DNA of 64,000 nucleotides, taken from assembly GCF_020883495.1 (NCBI RefSeq), contig NZ_CP086610.1, positions 911,501 to 975,500 on the forward strand, read 5' to 3'. Below are positions 37,582-45,619 of the stretch, piece after piece; position 1 is the first letter of the stretch, and each line of letters begins with the position of its first letter. The position numbers were made by a program, and so were the translations under genes. The notes under the pieces are model-generated. The model did not search any database. It saw only the letters and a program-made list of their open reading frames with translations, and had not been told where the DNA came from. Origin of the DNA: Shinella zoogloeoides. Its GTDB lineage: Bacteria; Pseudomonadota; Alphaproteobacteria; Rhizobiales; Rhizobiaceae.

Positions 37582-37611
37582 AAAAACGAAACCGGGCGCC
37601 GAAGCGCCCGG
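37582..37611 (-). terminator. Intrinsic terminator of pepN
   Basis: Read on the minus strand, CCGGGCGC and GCGCCCGG enclose a TTCG loop and are followed by TTTCGTTTTT. It lies 22 bases after the pepN stop codon. Confidence 0.85.
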
Positions 37612-37632
37612 AATCCCTGAATTTTTCGTATT

Positions 37633-40281
37633 TCAGCCCTTCAGCATGCGCTCGACGATGTCCGAGACGTCCGAAGAGAGCTTCTCGCCCGAGGCGATGG
37701 CGCGCAGCGCATTGCGGGCGTGATCGGAGCGCACCTCCTCCAGCGCCCGCCAGGAACGCATGGAGGTGAGGATGCGCGCGGCGAGCTGCGGGTTCTTCGG
37801 GTCGATCTCCAGGATCTGTTCGGCGAGGAAGCGGTAGCCCGCACCGTCCGCCCGGTTGAAGCCGGTCGGGTTGGAGAAAGCGAAGGTGCCGACGAGGGCA
37901 CGCACCCGGTTCGGGTTCGCCTTGTTGAAATGCGGGCTCGTCATCAGCGCTTTCACGCGCTCCAGCGCGCCTTCGCCCGGAATGGTCGACTGGATGGAGA
38001 ACCACTTGTCGATGACCAGCGCGTTGTCTGCGAAGCGGGCGCGGAAGGTTTCCAGCGCCGCCGCCGTTTCCGGCGCATCCGGGAAGCGGTGGGCGAGCAC
38101 GGTCAGCGCTGCGCTGAGGTCTGTCATGTTGTCGGCGCTGGCGAAGGCGGCTGCCGCGCGTGCCGGCGTGCCGTCGGATACGGCAAGATAGGCGAGGGCC
38201 GCGTTGCGCAGCGCGCGCTGGCCGGCGCTCGCCGCATCCGGCGTGAAGGCGCCTGCGGTGCGATGGCTTTCGAAGAGCCTTGCGAAGACGGCGGGGTCGC
38301 GGTTGGCGACGAAGGCGAGCACGGCCTCGCGGCCGGCGCGGATCGCATCCGGGTCGTTGTTGCTGCCGAGTTCGCGGGCGATGTCGGATTCGGAAGGCAG
38401 GGCCAGCGCCTGCGCGCGGAAGGCCGGTTCCAGCCCCTCGTCGCCGGCAATGGCGATCAGCGTGTCGGCAAGCACCGCGTTCGGCTCCACCGCTTCGCCT
38501 GCCCGCACCCGGCGCGCCGCCTCGACGAGGTCCGGCAGGGCGAGATCGGTCAGCGCCTGCCAGCGCGAGAAGAGGTCGCCGTCGTGGCGGGCGATATGCG
38601 CGAGATCGGCCGGGGCCTGCTCGAAATGCAGGTTGATCGGCGCCGAGAAGCTGCGGTTTAGCGAAACGACCGGACGCGAGGCGATGCCGGAGAAGGTGGC
38701 GGTCTGGCGGCGCTCCTTGAGATGCAGCACGTCGCCGGTCACCTCCGCGCCGGTGACGGCGCTGGGCCTTGCCTCCGAGCCGTCGGCGGAGATGAGGCCG
38801 AAGCGCAGCGGAATATGCATCGGCTCCTTCGTCGCCTGGCCGGGCGTCGGCGGGATCATCTGTTCCAGCGACAGCGTGAACTCGCCCTTGGCCTGGTCGT
38901 AGCTCGACGAGACGCTGACGAGCGGCGTGCCGGCCTGATGATACCACAGCGAGAACTGGGTGAGGTCGACGCCGTTGGCGTCCTCGAAGCACTTCACGAA
39001 GTCCTCGATCGTCGCGGCGTCGCCGTCATGGCGCTCGAAATAGAGGTCCATGCCCTTCTTGAAGCCGTCCGTGCCGACGATGGTCGCGATCATGCGCGTC
39101 ACCTCGGAGCCCTTCTCGTAGACGGTCGTCGTATAGAAGTTATTGATCTCGCGGTATTTCGTCGGGCGCACCGGATGGGCGAGGGGGCCGGCATCCTCCG
39201 GGAACTGCTCCGACTTCAGGTGGCGCACCTCTGCGATGCGCTTGACTGGGCGCGAGCGCTGGTCGGCGGAGAATTCGTGGTCGCGATAGACCGTCAGGCC
39301 TTCCTTCAGGCAGAGCTGGAACCAGTCGCGGCAGGTGACGCGGTTGCCGGTCCAGTTGTGGAAATATTCGTGGGCGATGATCGCCTCGATATTCGCATAG
39401 TCCTGGTCGGTGGCCGTTTCCGGGTCGGCCAGCACGTATTTGTCGTTGAAGACGTTGAGCCCCTTGTTCTCCATGGCGCCCATGTTGAAGTCGGAGACGG
39501 CGACGACCATGAAGATATCGAGGTCGTATTCGCGGCCGAATACCTCCTCGTCCCACTTCATCGAGCGCTTCAGCGCGTCCATGGCATAGGCCGCGCGCGG
39601 CTCCTTGCCGTGCTCGACATAGATTTTCAGCGTCACCTCGCGGCCGGACATCGTCGTGAACGTGTCCTCGACCACGCCGAGATCGCCGGCGACAAGCGCG
39701 AAGAGATAGGACGGCTTGGGATGCGGGTCGAACCAGGCGGCGAAGTGCTTGCCTTCGCCATAGCCTGCGCCGCCGAGGAAGTTGCCGTTGGACAGCAGCA
39801 GCGGGCAGCTCGCCTTGTCGGCGATGATGTTGACCGTATAGACGGAAAGCACGTCAGGCCGGTCGGGGAAATAGGTGATGCGGCGGAAGCCCTCGGATTC
39901 GCACTGGGTGCAGTAGACGCCGTTCGTGCGGTAGAGGCCCATGAGCTGGGTATTGGCCTCGGGATTGATCATGGTGGTGATCGTGATCTCGAAAGGCTCG
40001 CTCGCCGGCAGGTCGCGGATCGTCAGGCTGTCGGGCGTCGCGTCGTAGCGGGCGGCGTCCATCTCCACCTGGTCGAAGAGCAGGCCGGTCATGACCAGTT
40101 CGTCGCCGTCGAGCACCAGCGGCGCGGACGGGTCGGCACCTTCGCGGCGATGGAAGATGAGGCGCGCCTCGACCTTGGTTTCCGTCGGGTCCAGTTCGAA
40201 GGTTAGATCGACGCGCTCGAGAACGAAGTCAGTCTGACGATAGTCTGCCAGGTGGATGATCTGGCCGTTCTCTGTCCGCAT
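37633..40281 (-). CDS. pepN: Aminopeptidase N
   Basis: The 882-residue M1 zinc metallopeptidase removes N-terminal residues from peptides in the cytoplasm. It has the exopeptidase motif GAMENKG near residue 267, the zinc motif HEYFHNWTGNRVT near residue 303 and the third zinc ligand Glu in LKEGLTVYRD near 325. C-terminal repeats of the DUF3458 type complete the protein. Length and motifs match proteobacterial PepN. A terminator follows. The upstream region is shared with a divergent exporter gene and contains a palindrome and a rhizobial repeat. Confidence 0.96.
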   Translation of the reverse strand: MRTENGQIIHLADYRQTDFVLERVDLTFELDPTETKVEARLIFHRREGADPSAPLVLDGDELVMTGLLFDQVEMDAARYDATPDSLTIRDLPASEPFEITITTMINPEANTQLMGLYRTNGVYCTQCESEGFRRITYFPDRPDVLSVYTVNIIADKASCPLLLSNGNFLGGAGYGEGKHFAAWFDPHPKPSYLFALVAGDLGVVEDTFTTMSGREVTLKIYVEHGKEPRAAYAMDALKRSMKWDEEVFGREYDLDIFMVVAVSDFNMGAMENKGLNVFNDKYVLADPETATDQDYANIEAIIAHEYFHNWTGNRVTCRDWFQLCLKEGLTVYRDHEFSADQRSRPVKRIAEVRHLKSEQFPEDAGPLAHPVRPTKYREINNFYTTTVYEKGSEVTRMIATIVGTDGFKKGMDLYFERHDGDAATIEDFVKCFEDANGVDLTQFSLWYHQAGTPLVSVSSSYDQAKGEFTLSLEQMIPPTPGQATKEPMHIPLRFGLISADGSEARPSAVTGAEVTGDVLHLKERRQTATFSGIASRPVVSLNRSFSAPINLHFEQAPADLAHIARHDGDLFSRWQALTDLALPDLVEAARRVRAGEAVEPNAVLADTLIAIAGDEGLEPAFRAQALALPSESDIARELGSNNDPDAIRAGREAVLAFVANRDPAVFARLFESHRTAGAFTPDAASAGQRALRNAALAYLAVSDGTPARAAAAFASADNMTDLSAALTVLAHRFPDAPETAAALETFRARFADNALVIDKWFSIQSTIPGEGALERVKALMTSPHFNKANPNRVRALVGTFAFSNPTGFNRADGAGYRFLAEQILEIDPKNPQLAARILTSMRSWRALEEVRSDHARNALRAIASGEKLSSDVSDIVERMLKG

Positions 40282-40438
40282 GGATATGTCCTGCTCTTTG
40301 CCGTCCGGTGACCGTGTCGTTCATGCGTGACAGGGCGGTGTGCCGGGACGGTCTGCCCCCAAGTTCCATGAATACATATGCGCATTGACTTAACATCTCA
40401 TTTCCAGCGTCCGCGCGAGATCACGAATTCGTACCAGT

Positions 40439-40463
40439 CCGGCACGGAATACTTCCGTGCCGG
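40439..40463. repeat. 25-base inverted repeat
   Basis: The 11-base arms CCGGCACGGAA and TTCCGTGCCGG are perfectly complementary around TAC. There is no T run on either side in the right direction, so it is either an operator or an RNA hairpin, not a clear terminator. Confidence 0.8.
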
Positions 40464-40539
40464 TCCGATCAAAAATATCGGCGACGCATCACGAGAATTC
40501 ATCTCTCCCGCCGGGCAATCCCGCTAGAGCTTGTTAGAT

Positions 40540-40629
40540 TCATTTTGAACCTGACAAACTCTAGATTCCCTTGTTTCCGTTTGTCTTATCGGGAAAACCG
40601 GGTTCCACTTTTCCCTGACAAACTCTAAG
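40540..40629 (-). repeat. Rhizobial intergenic repeat, copy 2
   Basis: On the minus strand it reads GAGTTTGTCAGGGAAAAGTG followed by CCGGTTTTCCCGATAAGAC, about 85% identical to 364-432. CCTGACAAACTCTA occurs twice, near 40550 and 40615, so this copy is bounded by short direct repeats. Confidence 0.7.
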
Positions 40630-40683
40630 GTCGCGGGACGTTCCAAATCGATGCCATGGCGCTCCGCCGTGAAGAGTTCCCGC

Positions 40684-41610
40684 ATGGACCTTAAGTCTCC
40701 CGATCCCATGAAGGGGATTCTTCTCAAGGTCGCCTCGGTGGTGGTTTTCCTGTGCATGTCGACGCTCATCAAGGCGGCGGGCAAGGATATCCCGGCGGGG
40801 CAGATCACCTTCCTGCGCTCGGCTTTCGCCATGGTGCCGATCCTCGCCTTTCTCGCCATGCACGGCCAGTTGCGCGACGCCTTCCGCACGAACGACATTC
40901 TCGGCCATTTCCGGCGCGGCTTCGTCGGCATCCTCGCCATGGGCTTCGGCTTCTACGGGCTGGTGCATCTGCCGCTGCCGGAATCGATCGCGCTCGGCTA
41001 TGCCCTGCCGCTCGTCACGGTCGTCGTCGCCGCCGTCGTGCTGAAGGAGCGGGTGGGCGTCTATCGCTGGACGGCGGTTCTGGTCGGGCTGGTGGGCGTC
41101 GGCATCATAAGCTGGCCACGGCTGACCCTGTTCCGCGAGGGCGGGTTCGGCTCGTCGGAGGCGATGGGGGCACTGGCGATGCTGGCCTTCGCCGTGCTCG
41201 GCTCCTTCGCCATGGTGCTTGTGCGCAAGCTGGTGCAGACGGAACGCACGCCGACCATCGTGCTCTATTTCTCGCTCTTCGCGTCGCTTTTCTCGCTGGC
41301 GACGCTGCCCTTCGGCTGGGTCGATCTCGGCTGGAAGGGGCTGGTCATGATGATGCTCGCGGGCTTCTGTGGCGGCATCGCCCAGATTCTCCTGACGTCG
41401 AGCTACCGCTATGCGGACGTCTCCACCATCGCGCCGTTCGAATACACGTCGATCGTACTCGGCCTCATCATCGGCTACGTCCTGTTCGACGACGTGCCGA
41501 CGGGCACCATGCTAACCGGCACCGCCATCGTCGTCAGCGCCGGCATCTTCGTGATCTACCGGGAGCACCGGCTCAACCTGCAGCGCCGCGCGGAACTGCG
41601 GCACGGCTGA
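40684..41610 (+). CDS. EamA/DMT family transporter
   Basis: The 308-residue protein has ten hydrophobic segments in two EamA repeats, the usual drug/metabolite transporter layout. Signatures include AAGKDIPAGQITFLRSAFAM in the first repeat, ESIALGYALPLVTVVVAAVV at its end and SIVLGLIIGYVLFDDVPTGT in the second. The substrate cannot be told from sequence. The ATG at 40684 was chosen; 40651 and 40708 are in-frame alternatives and none has a strong ribosome binding site. Confidence 0.87.
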   Translation: MDLKSPDPMKGILLKVASVVVFLCMSTLIKAAGKDIPAGQITFLRSAFAMVPILAFLAMHGQLRDAFRTNDILGHFRRGFVGILAMGFGFYGLVHLPLPESIALGYALPLVTVVVAAVVLKERVGVYRWTAVLVGLVGVGIISWPRLTLFREGGFGSSEAMGALAMLAFAVLGSFAMVLVRKLVQTERTPTIVLYFSLFASLFSLATLPFGWVDLGWKGLVMMMLAGFCGGIAQILLTSSYRYADVSTIAPFEYTSIVLGLIIGYVLFDDVPTGTMLTGTAIVVSAGIFVIYREHRLNLQRRAELRHG

Positions 41611-41694
41611 CGAAAGAGATTTTCAGGGAGGTGCGCACTTCCCGGAAGGGTTGTGCTAGGTTTCGTATGCCGGATGCATCGTCCGGCGCATGAA

Positions 41695-41832
41695 AGGAGG
41701 TGAGACGTGTGAGAATCCGGGTTTCGGTTATCGTCAGATTGTTCGGTTGGCGCCTGACTCTGACAGTTAGCCGATAAAACGGAGGCCGGGCTTCGGCCCG
41801 GTCTCCACCGGAGGAAAGGCGTCTCACCTCCT
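41695..41832 (+). ncRNA. Structured RNA-like locus with sequestered ribosome binding site
   Basis: AGGAGGTGAGACG (41695-41707) is perfectly complementary to CGTCTCACCTCCT (41820-41832), so the ends would close a 138-base RNA. The first arm contains the ideal Shine-Dalgarno sequence of a 22-codon frame; the second is thus an anti-Shine-Dalgarno. Inside, a terminator-like stem with the UUCG tetraloop (CCGGGC-TTCG-GCCCGG, extended to 41781-41806) follows the frame. A further hairpin (41671-41692) precedes it. No known RNA family comes to mind. Confidence 0.5.
41709..41777 (+). CDS. 22-residue cationic peptide
   Basis: A GTG start at 41709 stands 8 bases after AAGGAGG. The product begins VRIRVSVIVRLFGW and ends LTLTVSR. 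It has five Arg, no acidic residue and a regular alternation of hydrophobic and polar residues, so it could insert in membranes or form an amphipathic strand. The ribosome binding site is inside a 13-bp stem with downstream sequence. It could be a regulated membrane peptide, a type I toxin-like peptide or a leader peptide; no homologue is known to me. Confidence 0.4.
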   Translation: MRIRVSVIVRLFGWRLTLTVSR

Positions 41833-41876
41833 CGCGGCTTGGATATTACCACGCACGGACCGTTTTTCAAACGGCC

Positions 41877-42020
41877 TCAGTTGGGCAGGAAGGCCTTGAG
41901 CGGGTCGCGGCGCTGGGTGGCGTCGCGCGGCAGGGAGGCCAGCACGGAATATTCCCGGGCGGCGCTCACGGCGGTGCGGATATCAGCGATGTCGGACATC
42001 AGCTTGCGGATATTGGCCAT
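41877..42020 (-). CDS. 47-residue protein of unknown function
   Basis: The product begins MANIRKLMSDIADIRTAVSA and ends RRDPLKAFLPN. It should be helical and is basic at the C-terminus, with no signal peptide. AGGAG lies 8 bases before the ATG, which supports translation. It is downstream of another small gene (42077-42253), probably on the same transcript. I recognise no family. Confidence 0.6.
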   Translation of the reverse strand: MANIRKLMSDIADIRTAVSAAREYSVLASLPRDATQRRDPLKAFLPN

Positions 42021-42076
42021 GGGATGCTCCTGAATTCTGGAGGTGAGGGAGAGGCGCGGATGCGCCTCACATCCGC

Positions 42077-42253
42077 TCAGCGCGTGATGAAGTCGGAGAA
42101 GAGCTGGGCGGGGCGGCTGACGCGGGCAAAGCCGGCGGCGGTGAGCTGCTCGTTGGCCGGGGCAGCGATACCGCCGAAGCCGCGGCCGGTGCGAAGACCG
42201 GAATGGCGGAGCGTCTCGAAGCTCGAATGGATGGGCCGAAAACGGGCGGTCAT
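42077..42253 (-). CDS. 58-residue protein of unknown function
   Basis: The product begins MTARFRPIHSSFETLRHSGL and contains GRGFGGIAAPANEQLTAAGF. It has no membrane segment or signal peptide. AAGGAA lies 7 bases before the ATG. Upstream (42260-42330, minus strand) is an AT-rich stretch with TATAAG and a GCATTGC / GCAATGC inverted repeat that could be the promoter of this and the next small gene. I recognise no family. Confidence 0.55.
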   Translation of the reverse strand: MTARFRPIHSSFETLRHSGLRTGRGFGGIAAPANEQLTAAGFARVSRPAQLFSDFITR

Positions 42254-42465
42254 GGGTCGATTCCTTAAATCCTGTCCCTCCCGTTCTCTTATATTGCATT
42301 GCAGCATGGATTTCGCAATGCGACATTCTGCCCGGCAGATATGTGCAATCTGCATGGCTTTCGAAATATTTTGTTCATGTTCAAGGCAGATTCGCGAAAG
42401 CGCGAATTACGTTCAGGTAAAAATATCGCCTAATATATTGAAGATATTGATTCTGAATTCCGCGG

Positions 42466-43326
42466 TCAGCCTTGAAGCCCTGCACGGAAAGCAAGCAGGT
42501 CCTGCCAGGCGAGGCGCTTGCTGATAGGCGCGGTCACGAGATCCTGCGGGTGGAGTGTCGCGAAGGCCGGAACCGGGCGGCCCGCAATCTCGATCTGCCG
42601 CCATTCGCCGCGCAACTGGTGGATCGTGTCGTTGGAGCGCAGCAGGAAGCGCGCGGCGAAATTGCCGAGAATCAGCAGGTGACGCGGCTCGGCGAGCGCG
42701 ATCTGGCGCTCGATGAACGGCCGGCAGATATCGGCCTCGCGCTGCGACGGCGGGCGATTGCCCGGCGGCCGCCACGGCACGACATTGGTGAGAAGCACAT
42801 CCGCGCGGGCCAGTCCGATGCCGGCCAGCATGCGTTCCAGCATCGCGCCCTGCCGGCCGGAGAAGGGCTGGCCGTCGCGGTCGTCGTCGGCATTCGGCAT
42901 CGCGCCGATCACCATGACGGCGGGCTTGGCATTGCCCTCGGCGAAGACGAGGCAGCGTGCGCTGGTCTTGAGATTGCAGCCGTTGAAGGCTTCCATCGCC
43001 GTGCGCAGCTCGTCCAGCGAGCGGGCGCTACCCGCGGCGAATTCCGCCTCGGCCACCGCCTGGCTGTCGGGGATCGCCACATTGGGCATCGGGGCAGGGG
43101 CGGGCGCGCGCGGCTGTTCCTGCCGGGGCGTTGCCTGCCGGGCGGGCTGCTGCTGGGGCGCGGGTGCGGCCTCGCGCGGCGCTGCCGCACGCGCCGCGCG
43201 CATGGCCTCGAACTCGGCGATGCGGTCGACCGCCTCTTCCTCCAGCAGCCATTCCACGCCCGCATCCGCATAGAAATGCAGGAGCGATCGGAGCTGCTCG
43301 GGGTGGAGGTCTCTGGCGGCGTTCAT
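42466..43326 (-). CDS. Uracil-DNA glycosylase, family 4-like
   Basis: The 286-residue protein should excise uracil from DNA. An N-terminal Pro/Ala/Gln-rich linker (about 50-85) precedes the catalytic domain, which has VIGAMPNADDDRDGQPFSGR (the usual GEAPGxxEDxxGxPFVGR), NVVPWRPPGNRPP and a C-terminal FATLHP motif. The motif GAMPNAD differs from the more common GEAPGAD, so activity may be altered. Cysteines at GCNLKTSARC and DICRPF may be Fe-S ligands, though the first CxxC pair of the family is not present in standard spacing. Confidence 0.85.
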   Translation of the reverse strand: MNAARDLHPEQLRSLLHFYADAGVEWLLEEEAVDRIAEFEAMRAARAAAPREAAPAPQQQPARQATPRQEQPRAPAPAPMPNVAIPDSQAVAEAEFAAGSARSLDELRTAMEAFNGCNLKTSARCLVFAEGNAKPAVMVIGAMPNADDDRDGQPFSGRQGAMLERMLAGIGLARADVLLTNVVPWRPPGNRPPSQREADICRPFIERQIALAEPRHLLILGNFAARFLLRSNDTIHQLRGEWRQIEIAGRPVPAFATLHPQDLVTAPISKRLAWQDLLAFRAGLQG

Positions 43327-43370
43327 GCCGGCACCCTAGCGGAGCGCGCGACGGGAGGAAAGCGCCGTGC

Positions 43371-44663
43371 TCACGCTGCCCACTGCGCAACCTCGTCGCT
43401 TTCGCCTATCAGCGCGAGGCCGTGGGCGATGGAGAGCAGTTCGCCGCCGCTCTCGATCCGCCCCGCGTCGAAGCGGCGGGCGAAGATGTCGCGCACGGCC
43501 GGCACGAAGGAGGTGCCGCCGGTGAGGAACACCTTGTCGACCTCTCCCGGCGCGGTGTTGGTCTTTTCCAGCACCTCGTCGAGCGCGCCTTCGATGCGGG
43601 CGAGGTCCGGCGCGATCCAGGCCTCGAAGTCCGTGCGCTTCACGGTCTTGCGGCCGGCCGCGCCGAGCGGGGCGAAGTCGAACTCCGCCTCGTCAGCGCC
43701 GGAAAGGGCCATCTTGGTGGCCGAGATCGCCTGATAGAGCGGGTAGCCCTCATCATGCTCCACGAGGTCGATGAAGAGCTCCAGCTTTTCCGGCTCCAGC
43801 GCCGAGCGCACCAGCGACTTGAGGTCGGCGAATTCGCGCATGGTCTTGAAGATGGAAAGCTGGTTCCAGCGGGCGAAGTTCGCGTAATAGCCGCTCGGCA
43901 CCTCCAGCACCTTGTCGAAGCTCTTGAAGAAGGTGCCCTTGCCGATTTCCGGCGCGACGAGATGGTCGATCATGCGGGAATCGAAATGGTCGCCGGCGAT
44001 GCCGACGCCGGAATGGCCGATCGGCGTTGCCGCCAGCCGGCCCGCCTTGCGCTCGAAGCGGATCAGCGAATAGTCGGTGGTGCCGCCGCCGAAGTCGGCG
44101 ACGAGCACCGTGGCGTCGCTTTTCAGGCTCTGCGCGAAGTAGTAGGCGGCCGCCACCGGTTCGAAGACATAGTGGATTTCCGGGAAGCCGAGGCGCGTCA
44201 GCGCCGCATTGTAGCGTTCGAGCGCAAGGTCCGGGTCCGGGTTCGCGCCGGCGAACTGGACGGGACGTCCGGCGATGACGCGCGAAACGCCTTCCGGCCA
44301 TTCCCCGCCGGCATAGGTCTTCAGCCGCCGCAGGAAGATTTCCATGAGGTCGTCGAAGGCGTGGCGACGGGCGAAGATCAGCGTACCCTGGAAGAGGGCG
44401 CTGGCCGCGAAGGTCTTGATCGACTGGAGAAAGCGGCAGTCGCCCGGATTGTCGATGAACTGGCGGATCGCCGCCTGGCCGGCCTCCACTTTCAGCGATT
44501 GCGCGCCGACCTGCGGGTCCTTCATGAAGGACAGCGCCGTGCGCATCGTATCGGTGACGCCGACGCTGCTGGTGAACTGCATGGACTGCGTTTCCACGCC
44601 GCCCGTCGAAAGTGCCATAACCGTATTGGTCGTGCCGAAATCCAGCCCGAGTGCGCGCGCCAT
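43371..44663 (-). CDS. Hsp70-like ATPase (YegD type)
   Basis: The 430-residue protein has the Hsp70 nucleotide-binding domain only: LGLDFGTTNTVMAL at the N-terminus (phosphate 1), VADFGGGTTDYSL (phosphate 2) and VFLTGGTSFVPAV (adenosine). The substrate-binding and lid domains of DnaK are absent, as in the YegD group. Clients are unknown. It is downstream of, and on the same strand as, an SDR gene but separated by 143 bases. Confidence 0.9.
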   Translation of the reverse strand: MARALGLDFGTTNTVMALSTGGVETQSMQFTSSVGVTDTMRTALSFMKDPQVGAQSLKVEAGQAAIRQFIDNPGDCRFLQSIKTFAASALFQGTLIFARRHAFDDLMEIFLRRLKTYAGGEWPEGVSRVIAGRPVQFAGANPDPDLALERYNAALTRLGFPEIHYVFEPVAAAYYFAQSLKSDATVLVADFGGGTTDYSLIRFERKAGRLAATPIGHSGVGIAGDHFDSRMIDHLVAPEIGKGTFFKSFDKVLEVPSGYYANFARWNQLSIFKTMREFADLKSLVRSALEPEKLELFIDLVEHDEGYPLYQAISATKMALSGADEAEFDFAPLGAAGRKTVKRTDFEAWIAPDLARIEGALDEVLEKTNTAPGEVDKVFLTGGTSFVPAVRDIFARRFDAGRIESGGELLSIAHGLALIGESDEVAQWAA

Positions 44664-44806
44664 CGCCGTGCCCCTTCAATCCGCAAAATGTGTTGAACCG
44701 GAGCGCGACGGCTCCGTGCCGATGGGGCGCATCGCGCGCCCGCAGGAATTTGAGAGCGCGCCAGATGGCACAGGCCGCCGCGAATGGCAAGGGGAAGGAC
44801 GGTGGC

Positions 44807-45595
44807 TCAGACCGAGTGCGCCGCGCCCCCGTCGCAGCGCACGAGGCTGCCCGTGACGTAGCTTGCCGGCGCGCTGCAAAGGAACGCGGCGGTCGCGGCG
44901 AATTCCTCGACGGTGCCGTAGCGGCGGGCGGGGATTGCCCGCTCTGCGGCCGCGCGCACGTCATCGACGCTTTTTCCGCTGCGCTCGGCGGCGGCCGCGT
45001 CGAGGCTCTTCAGCCGGTCGGTCATGATGCTTCCAGGCAGGAGCATGTTGCTGGTGATGCCGTATTGCGCGACCTCGGTCGCGAGCGTCTTCGACCAGCC
45101 GGCAAGCGCCGGGCGCAGGGTGTTCGACAGGGCAAGGCCGGCAATCGGCTCGATCACGCCGGAGGATGCGACGGTGAGGATGCGGCCCCAGCGCCGCTCC
45201 TTCATGCCGGGCAGCAGCCGGTTGGTGAGCGTGACGATGCGCAGCACCATGGACTGGAAATAGGCGAGCAGCTTTTCCTCGCTCATGTCCTCGGTGGAGC
45301 CGGGCGTCGGCCCGCCCGAATTGTTGACGAGGATATCGACGCCGCCAAGCTTTTCTGCAACGGCCCGCGCCATCGTCTCCACGAAAGTCTCCTCGCCGAG
45401 ATCCGCCTGAACCCAGTCGGCGGTTCCCGGGCCTTCCGCGTTGATGGCGTCGCAATTGGCCTTCAGCGCCTCGGCGCTGCGGCCGCACAGAAGGACATGC
45501 GCGCCCTCGCGGGCGAGCGCCACGGCGATGCCTTTTCCCAGCCCGCGGGAGGACGCGAGCACGAGGGCGCGTTTGCCGGCGATTGCGAGATCCAT
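44807..45595 (-). CDS. SDR-family protein lacking the usual Tyr-Lys pair
   Basis: The 262-residue protein has a Rossmann fold: LVLASSRGLGKGIAVALARE (nucleotide loop), DILVNNSGGPTPG (NNAG-like) and ILTVASSGVIEP with the catalytic Ser. Where YxxxK is expected the sequence is ALSNTLRPALAGWSKTLATE, so the active-site Tyr is replaced and the Lys is displaced. The C-terminal ASYVTGSLVRCDGGAA is typical of FabG-like proteins. This variant SDR group occurs in many bacteria, usually annotated as 3-oxoacyl-ACP reductase, but the activity is uncertain. It is 24 bases from the FAD oxidase gene. Confidence 0.88.
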   Translation of the reverse strand: MDLAIAGKRALVLASSRGLGKGIAVALAREGAHVLLCGRSAEALKANCDAINAEGPGTADWVQADLGEETFVETMARAVAEKLGGVDILVNNSGGPTPGSTEDMSEEKLLAYFQSMVLRIVTLTNRLLPGMKERRWGRILTVASSGVIEPIAGLALSNTLRPALAGWSKTLATEVAQYGITSNMLLPGSIMTDRLKSLDAAAAERSGKSVDDVRAAAERAIPARRYGTVEEFAATAAFLCSAPASYVTGSLVRCDGGAAHSV

Positions 45596-45619
45596 GACGG
45601 TATCCTTTCTTCTGTCGGG

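Larger units (their letters stand above)
40282..40683. other. Intergenic region between pepN and the exporter gene
   Basis: This 402-base non-coding region holds a strong palindrome at 40439-40463 and a rhizobial intergenic repeat at 40540-40629. I see no convincing -35/-10 pair or small gene in the rest. Confidence 0.6.
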
